From positions 1 to 64,000 of the forward strand of contig VXAA01006478.1 of the NCBI GenBank assembly GCA_013399115.1: a stretch of 64,000 bases of DNA, in the 5' to 3' direction. This document shows, piece after piece, positions 53,501-62,500 of the stretch (its first letter is position 1; each line of letters starts with the position of its first letter). The translations under genes were made by a program, and so were the position numbers. Under the pieces are notes generated by a model. That model saw nothing but the letters and a program-made list of their open reading frames with translations. It was not told the DNA's origin and searched no databases. This DNA is from Anseranas semipalmata. Lineage: Eukaryota; Chordata; Aves; Anseriformes; Anseranatidae.

Positions 53501-56500
53501 TCTAGGGTGAAAGAAAAAAGAGTTGCTTGCCTTTTATGGTCCAGATTTTAATCAAGATTAAGTGTATGTAAGAACATACAAATTCAGTCCATGTTCAGGA
53601 TGATGCTACAGTCCTGTTGACTTAAATGCAAGTATGTGCTCCTTAAGTTTCCACCTTATAAAGCATATTGCATTAATAATCTTACAGCTTAGACTTTCAC
53701 TGTAGATTGTAGGTCTTTACAGAGCTTATTCTGCCTCCCACAATAATAATAAAATTATTGTAATAGATGCAAAGACTGGAAATGGTACTGGAGTTTGTAA
53801 CTTGGTATTTTAAAAGAGTGATGTTTGTTGTTCAAAATGCATGCCTCACTTACTAAGAAAGAATAGGAACAGATACCAGACCTCAGCCTGCATACATTTA
53901 AATGTGTGAATTATGTTATTCATATTGGTTTCATTAGAGTGGCTACAGGGACACGGTAATCTTAAATGGAAATATTTTTAAGTATTTGGTGTTACATTCG
54001 GCTTATGTCTATATTGCAAATTTTAGACTCGAACATACTTATAATGACAAGTTGTTGAAATAAAAGGTGTTTGTGTTTGACAGCAATAGTATGTTTCCAT
54101 AATCTTTAACTATGTATTTGAAATAAATTAAACAAATACACGTTAAGCTACAACTGTACATAAATGTAGGTATGGACTCCATCTCATCTCAAAAGAAATT
54201 ACTGTTGTGTTTCTGTTGATGTTACAGATACCTTATTCTTCAGCATCTCCTGGGAACTATGTAGTAAGTACACTTGTATGTGTTTGCTTATTAGAATAGA
54301 TGTTACATTTTATTTCGGCAAAGAAATAGTAGTCCAGATGTTAAGAAGAACCCTTGTGTATTGGCTGAGAACTAAACAGCTGATCTGCACTTAGTATTTT
54401 GTCTGCCATCTATGGTGCATATGTTGATGTTTATTACTAGAATCATTATCAGTCTGGTCAAAATTGCCCTGAGTGCTGTTTTATTTCAACATATGTTTAT
54501 AATAACCAATAGAATGTGTTGTCTTGAATAATAAGGAACAACAACAACAACAACAACAACAAAAAACAGCTTTCTTGGAAACACAATATTGTGTATGAAT
54601 TTCTGAACTTCTCCAGGAAAAAAAGCATATGAAGAATTAGAACAAGCTTTTGTCTCCCTAGAGATATAAGGATGGGTCCTAATAGCTAACACTTTTGAGT
54701 AAATTTTTATTCTTATAATTACCTTCTGGAGACTTGAAAAATCTTTTTTCTCCGTGGTCTGTTATGTCTTTATTTCACAGATGTTGTCTTAATTTATTAT
54801 GGACTAGTTGGTAGCTTTGCTTTTTCCTAGTCTGTACTTTAAAATGAAATAGATGAAATAGTTAAAACTTTGTGAGTGTCCGCCATTGATCTGGCATTCA
54901 AAAGAACACAAAATGCTAATTGTCTCTCTGGAAATTCACAAAAACATTTTACCTATCAACAAAATAGTCTTTGTTGGAGTATGTGCTGCTGTTTTTTGTC
55001 CATGTCCTGAGAGATTAACTTTGTTTATTTTTTTAGGCTTTTTATTGTTGTTGTTATTGTTGTACTTGGATTACTTGTAGTTCTGATGTACTCTTCTAAG
55101 GCATATTGCTTCATATGTTTTTGTCACATTTAGTGCTGAAGTCACAGTGTAAGGAGGGGAGAATTTTATTTCCCTTCTGAAGTCATTTGCCATTTGTCAT
55201 TCTTGTTTGCAAGTCTATTGGATTCCAATTTCTGTTGGCCAGTCAGGTTTCCATAGACCTCTCTTTTGATTTTTCATGTTTTATCATCTGAAGGTTAGAC
55301 AACTGCTGTGTATTGGCTTAAGTCAACATAAAATGTGAAGTTATTTTGGAATGTGGAAATAGCAAGTCTTTCACCATGAGGACAATATAGCAGTGCTTTT
55401 TAGTGTGTTTGTGCTGCTTGGAGGCTTCTCGTAATTTCTTCATGAGAGAGATGATGCTGCAGAGCTAATGCTGAAGGATCAGTTCAAGGATGAGCTTGTT
55501 TCATTTAGATAAAATATATGTCTTTTGTCTTTTATTTAAACAATTAGCTGCTAAAAAGGTTAAGTTTCTGATGTGTCCATAATTCTAGAACTCATTTGCC
55601 ACATGTGTAGTGGAAACAATCTAAACCTGCTGATCTCCAAACAAGTTCTTTTAATGAAGAACTTCAGAAAGCTTTCTCTGTTGGGAAGAATGTTTTTGCT
55701 GTTTTTGCCCGAGGTATTAGTGATCAGTTATTGTTGCAGATTTTGAAGATGGAGCATTGGACTTCATATTCTAGTTTTTGAAAGGTATCAAGTCCTGAGA
55801 AATTAGTAAAGGATTTACTGTAGAAATTAATTTTAAAAAAGCAAAACTAAGTAAAATGTGTGTTGTACTATAGGACTCTGTTGGTGTACTCAAATCAAGC
55901 CAAAGATTAGCTGGGATAAATGACTTTGACACAAAAGGATATCACCATGTTTCAATGTATAGATAGAAGAGTAGGAGTAAGAGTAACGAGTTGATTTTAC
56001 TTCATGCACTGACGATGATGAGACTGATGCTGGAATGCTACCTCTAACTTGCAACATTGAAGGGAAATTAAAATATAAGCAAAGATGCAAGAAAGAGACA
56101 CAGAAAAAATCCTAAGCTTCAGAGCACATGTGCTCTGTAAAATACAGCTGTGCCAATGGGAAAGGTTGCTGCCTGATTCCTTGTCCCCACTCTTCTAAAG
56201 TTTACCACTCCTTCACATCTGCCACTGAAGTTCCTTGGGTGAGTGACCCTCTTCATTCAAAACAATGGAAGTTGATGTAAGCATTTAATGAAACAAGTCT
56301 TTGATAAATCAGTATGGTTGGCCCAAAACAGGAGAAGGGGAACTCACCCATGGTGCTCCAAGCAGAGCTGAGGCTGCCTCAAATGGAGGACAGTGCTGGA
56401 GCAGTTGAGGTGGGCCAAGGGTTGAAATCTTTTGCCAGCATGAATGCTTGTGCAGTGCATGTCTTGTCTCACTCTGAGAGAAGTAGTCTTGCTTCAGAGA

Positions 56501-59500
56501 GGCTCTCCACATTTTGGAAAATGGAACACATGAGGGCCAGCCGTACAGACAACTACATAAGCATTGCTGAGGGGCTGGAACTTTCAACAGCAAGACCAAG
56601 AGCAAGCGTCTGGGGGCTGATGTGGGCTGGAGTGCTCTTAAAGCAGCTTTTCAGCCAATGGGTTCGTGTTGTGGAACTACATGCTTTGGGAACTTATTGT
56701 GGTTAGTTTATCAGACAACTTTTTGAGAAATAATTTCATTATACATAAATAAATTCTCAGGGAAGAAGTACTTGGAACCAGGAGGCTTTCTAAGAGGGGA
56801 AGATAGATGAACAATGAGTGTAAACATATTTTAAATTATATGCTAATAGTAATAGTGAGGATAAGTATCTTTTCTAATAAATGACCAATCAGTGGTTTCT
56901 ACATCTCTTTGTATCATGCTGGAAAATATATATAAACCTAAGAAAATCATGTTAGGGAGCTTAGTGTGCAAGTACATGGATGAAGAGTCACAGACTGTGC
57001 TAGCCAGAGGGTCAGACATGTGACCCAAAGGTCTCTTCGAATTCAGAGCCTGTAGCTCTACAAAAGAAACAGGGAACTTTTTTGTTGCTGTGGGCTGAAT
57101 GAGTCTTTCAGACAGTTTTGGCAAGCCCAGTTCTAACACAGTCATTACTGATTCAGTTGTAATTTGAGGGAAAAAACTTTGTGGCTGCTGGAAGTATGAA
57201 GTGAAGTTGTGATTATGCCTTGATTTTTATAAGCTTTATTTTTTATAAGGGTTTCATGGTGGAGCAAGCCTTTTTTTCTAGCACACTTTATAAAAGATAC
57301 TCAGTGACCTTTCTTAGTTCACACAAAAATGGAAGAGCACAAGATAAAGAACTGGTAGGTGGTGTTACATATCAAGGCATAGAGGTGTACACATGTTGAC
57401 TGACTGCAAGGATGTGCTGCTGCTTCTGGGTGAAATATTTATATATTTAGTTTACAGTTAACTGTGAGTTAATCACTTGCTGGCAAACAGAGATGCTTGC
57501 CCCTGAAGTGTTAAATATTTTGCTTGGAGAGGACTGGTATCAGTCAGAAAGCTGCTACATTACTGATTTTGATTGTCTGAAAATAGTGCACGCTAGTGTG
57601 TTATTGATATGTATTTTATAAGAAACGTTATTTTTAATAAATAACTGAGAAACAGTATCTTTGTTTTAAATCCAAAATTTCCCTGGCTCCTTCCAAAATA
57701 TCTCAGTGAATTGTAGCAAATACCAGCAATGTCCTTGTAAGCAGACAGGAACAACCAAACCTTTATATTCAGTGCTACTGAAAACAACAACAACAACAAC
57801 AACAACAAAAATTGCTGCTGTTTGGAGCAGTATGTCTGCCATTTTAAAATACAACAAAAGAGATAAAATACAGCAACAGTCGTATAGCAATGGAAATAAT
57901 CACCTGTTGCTACCAATCTGTGTATCTTTTATCATGGAAAGGAAGAGCAGTTTATATTCATTGAATTTTTTTGGCCTAGACATTTTTATCAAACTGATTT
58001 GGTAGTTTTTCATGTTACTTAAAAGTATTAGTGGATCTACAAACATAAGAAGCAAGAGGTTATGATTCTATTCTTACTAAACTAATCGTTTACTCTGATG
58101 TTCAGAGTAAAAATATTGGAGACATTTTTAAAGAACTTTTTTGAGATTGTTTAACAACCAGAGTTGTCTGTGTACAGTGTTTATGCATAAACAGATTTGC
58201 AACACAGAAATGCCTGAAACTAGGAAAATAATATTCCTTGATTTTTTTTTTAATTTTTATTTTTTGTATGTTTGTTTGTTTTTGTTATCTGTGATTTAGC
58301 AGTCTAGGCAAGTCATGACTGTACCCAAATTTATGCAGCCAGCATTATACTGACTTTTTTTATCCATTTGTCATTAATTTGAGAAAGAATTGTGTATACA
58401 GATTTTATTTTTAAAAATGTAGAATATTATACAGACTGAATTAAATTGTCTGGAGCATTGAGATACAAAGTGTGCCTCAAAGGAAAACCTTTCTTAAACT
58501 TTCTTAGCCTCTTCTCTTCCCTAAGACACCGCCTCACTTCGTGCTTAGCAAATATTGGCTACTCTTGTACAAACTACAACTAAACAGAAATGCCAGTTAA
58601 AAAAAAGTGGTAACAAAAGTTGGTTGAGGTAACTAAATATAATAGTCTCAGGCCCTGATCTAAACATTTCTTTTGTTTGACTCACAGCATGATAAGAGTT
58701 ATTGACTAATGGATATTCTAGTCAGTATACCTACCTACATAAGTCTGTGACAGAGCTTGCTGAGCAATTACATTGTCTTAATCCATTATGAGTTGTTTTG
58801 CTAGTTTATCAGAAAATGTGTATGTTTTTATCAGAGTGACTTGGGACATTCGTGATACTTTGTTTTCATTTGTACTGTGTTCATTTTTTCTGTGGTATTT
58901 TTTCTGCTCATGCTAACTGACGTTTTCTACCCTGTCTAGGGTCCCCCAGGTGGTGGAGGGCCACCAGGAACACCTATCATGCCTAGTCCAGCAGGTATTG
59001 AAATATTCTCAGAAATTATAAATGAAAATTATATGGCATTTTAGGAAGTTCATGATTTTTTTCAGACTTTGATTTTCATAATGAAACACTTAATGAGAAA
59101 TTATTAGCTTTATACCTTCTGTATCCATTTTTTTCCTGCTCTTTCACTGTTTTTCTGTCCCTGCGACGTTGCAGACATACAAATCATCGTATCTGTGCCG
59201 TTCAAAGCAATTAGTTTCTCTGTCTTTCGAGCCCATCTTTTATTGCATGATTTCAGCAGTAGCAAGGAAAAAAAAAAAAAAGGAAAGGAAAGAAGACACA
59301 GTCTTTATTAGTTTTTGCTAATGTTCTTTGGGACAATCTTGCCAGGTTGGAAATCAGCAGATTTCTGAATCCAGTGAAAATCCCCCATAGTATCCTGTGG
59401 GATAGACCTGACCAAATGTAGCTCTTGGGCGATGTATAACTCAAAGGCATGGCTGCATCCCATGGCTATGTCAGCTGACTGACGCTGGACAGGTTGCTCT

Positions 59501-62500
59501 CCTCTGTCCTGCAGTGGAGGATTAAGGCCCCAGAGGAGCCATTGTCATGTCCTACCAGTGATCTGTTCCCAGAACTTTACTGCCCCATTGTTTCCCCAAG
59601 TTTCCCCAAGTTGCATGGTCTGTATCTCGCAATTCTGACTGCCTGGTCACAAAAGATTGGCCACATTACTACTAAGGTTTGAAGAACCAAGGAGGATGGG
59701 AGGATTCGGGACAGCTAGCTAGCTTCTCAAGGCTTAAAAATGGTCAGCTAGATGTATGTATTTCACTTTATTGATATTCTGCAAAGATTCTGATATGGAG
59801 GAAGAACTGCAAGACATGGAAGATGCTGTCCTCCACTATGGACAGTACCAGAAATCTGTTAAGATGAAACTAAATACATCTTGTGTAACCCAGTATTTAG
59901 TAGCTACTCCTTAGACTCCTTCTGGCCAGCATCTCTCTTTGCAACTCACTTTCACCAGCTAAGAGGGACCTATTCACCTCCGTGATGTTATATCATCCTC
60001 AGTCCTTATGTCTGACATGTTCTTGCTGTCCTCTACAGCACAAGAGGGTAGGGAAGTTTCCTAATTTCCCATGAAAACTTCTTGCATCAGTATAATATCT
60101 TCATTAAATACAATTCCAGGGCTTTAAAAATGCAACCTGAGATAAAGAATAGGGCTTCCTTGTTCATGTAATTAGTGAAAAAGATAGTGCAAGCTGGTAT
60201 TTAAAAGTTATAATTTCTTTTAACATAAAACTTTAAGACAGCCTGCACATTTGAAAATAGTCAGCCCTGCAGTTACAGCACGTTAGGCTGTCCAAGTGCA
60301 TTTGAGATAAAGCGTCTGTCGAGGAATTGTTGCTATTTTCGGTTAAGGAAACTCCAAGATGTTTTAAGACTCTGTTTTCCAAAGTATGGAAGCACTTAGG
60401 AACTGGCCACCTGAGAATTTTGCAAAGGTACTTACTTGCCTCTGAGAAAAAACAACTCCAAGTGTTCCCATGGCCCAGCCAACCCCTGTGTTTCTACATG
60501 AGGCAGTACAACACGGGGAGAGCCAGGGATGTATGTTTCAAAAGAATCTGGTGGTTGAAGAACTTGTTGTCTACCTCACAGAACATTAAAATAATTTGTT
60601 ATATGCTAATTTTGTGTTGATAACTTTAGGTTAAAAACTTGAGTTTCCCCTCTTCTTCAAACAGTGTATTTGAATGTCATACTGATATGTAGTGCTCTGT
60701 ATATAATGGAATTATTTACTCACAAAGATTAATTAATACTTAAAAAATTGCATCAGAAAGATTAAAGAATAGACAAAGACCTTGTTTTTAACTGCACATG
60801 TACAAATACGTTCTTGCATGAGGTCAGGCCACATTCCCAGTTCCAACACATTTCAGTCAGATACAGGCTTTCTCGCTTCCTCAACTTCAGCTCAGAAGTC
60901 CGCCATCACCTTGTCTTGGAAAAAAATTTACAGCTCAGCATTGACTTTTGTGTGTGCTTGAGTTCAAAACTCTGATTCAAAGAGATGGAATGGTCTTTTG
61001 GAGGAACTAGGTACACAGTACTTATCTATTCCTTATTCTTTTTGCAGATACTGCAGAGGTACTGATTTTCCAGAGTTACCAATATTTTTGAAGTTACACT
61101 CTCCCCTTAGGGATGTATTTAAACTTTTCTTAGGTCATTCTCCTCTCAGTAAACTTTTTCATTACATGGCCTATCTCTTGTCAAGTTCCCTTGGGAAAGG
61201 TTTTTGCTAATTTGTCTACTATCTGCTGCATTTTTTCTCTTCTTAGAAGTATTGATGAAGTATTGATGCATTTTTTCTCTTCTTAGAAGTATTGATGAAG
61301 AATGTTAGGACTGTGCGTGTTAGCAGATAAGTTTAAGATCAGAATAACTAATTTGTATCTACTAGTAGTTCTTACTAGTAGTTGTATCTACAAGTTGGTT
61401 TCTTAAGTTCAGCCAAGCGACTTCTGTATGTCTTGTTCACTACATCTTGCATTTCACTCTGGAGGTGCTCCACCTTTGAGTTGATGGGAGGACAATGACT
61501 GAGATGCAATACAGTTGTGTCAACAGCAAGGCCCAATGAAACTCTTGGCAGAATTAATAGCTTAGGCACTACACTGTGCCAGGATGGTTTTGTTGTTTTT
61601 GGACTCAGGTTTATTTTGAAGCATTGCACCACACTGTATGATGAAGTTACATCAGCTAAAGCTGTTCTTAGTGAGGATCTTTGCACAATGCTGTACTGAA
61701 TATGTCTAGATATGTGCTCAGTGTGCATAATGCTCTAGATATGTCCAAAATCTAACAGACTGATACGGATGGGAATAAAAAATTCCATTTGCTGTACTAC
61801 CTTGAAGTCTGTATAATGAGAAGCTATTTACCATTTATTACAGATGGAAAACAAATTACAGAAAGTATTGATAAGAAAGAAACTCCTGTTTTATAGAGAA
61901 TATTGAAAACAAGTGAAATAATTTGGAACTCCAGGAAAAAGAGTTTATGGGATTAAATAGTTACAGATCCTTGGTGATTTATAAACCTTTTAACAGTCAT
62001 GCATAAAACTAGAGTCTGGAAATAATCACTCAGGGACCACTGCAATTATTTCTTTTCCTAGCTGTGTTGTGTGGTAGAAATAGATAGAAAGGGAATGAAA
62101 TCTTCCTTTATATTGCCACTGTGTATCAGTGATTCAGGCGCAGAAATAATATGAATAGAATGACAAGAAATGTCTTAGGTGAGTAGTTTTATTGAAAGAT
62201 ATATATTAGCACTTAAAATAATCTCTTATTACAGATTCAACCAACTCTGGAGACAACATGTACACTTTAATGAATGCAGTACCACCTGGACCCAACAGAC
62301 CTAATGTAAATATGAATCGAGTTATATACTTTTTGAATTATGCAGCCTTGTTTTATCCAAATCACTACGTTTCCATCACGTATGTTTAATACTAAGTTTT
62401 CCATTTTTATGGATGACATTTTAGTTGCTTCCTCCCACCATGTCCTTTTTAATGTTTCTCAAATCAATCATGCCAGTGCATACAAAATAATGACTGGGGG

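Larger units (their letters stand above)
52242..54227 (+). other. SSBP2: SSBP2 intron F-G (2.0 kb)
   Basis: On the plus strand only a purine-rich GAAAA tract (53417-53465). On the minus strand that tract serves as the polypyrimidine tract of a candidate exon (53248-53412), and a second candidate exon lies at 52689-52834. Confidence 0.9.
54264..58939 (+). other. SSBP2: SSBP2 intron G-H (4.7 kb)
   Basis: Non-coding. It contains two AAC trinucleotide arrays (54537-54561 and 57784-57807). No transposon was recognised. Confidence 0.9.

Noticed and set aside
55201..55560. Minus-strand stretch reading like a Lys/Gln/His-rich protein
   Set aside because: It has in-frame stops at about the rate expected for random AT-rich DNA; the composition simply reflects A-rich sequence.
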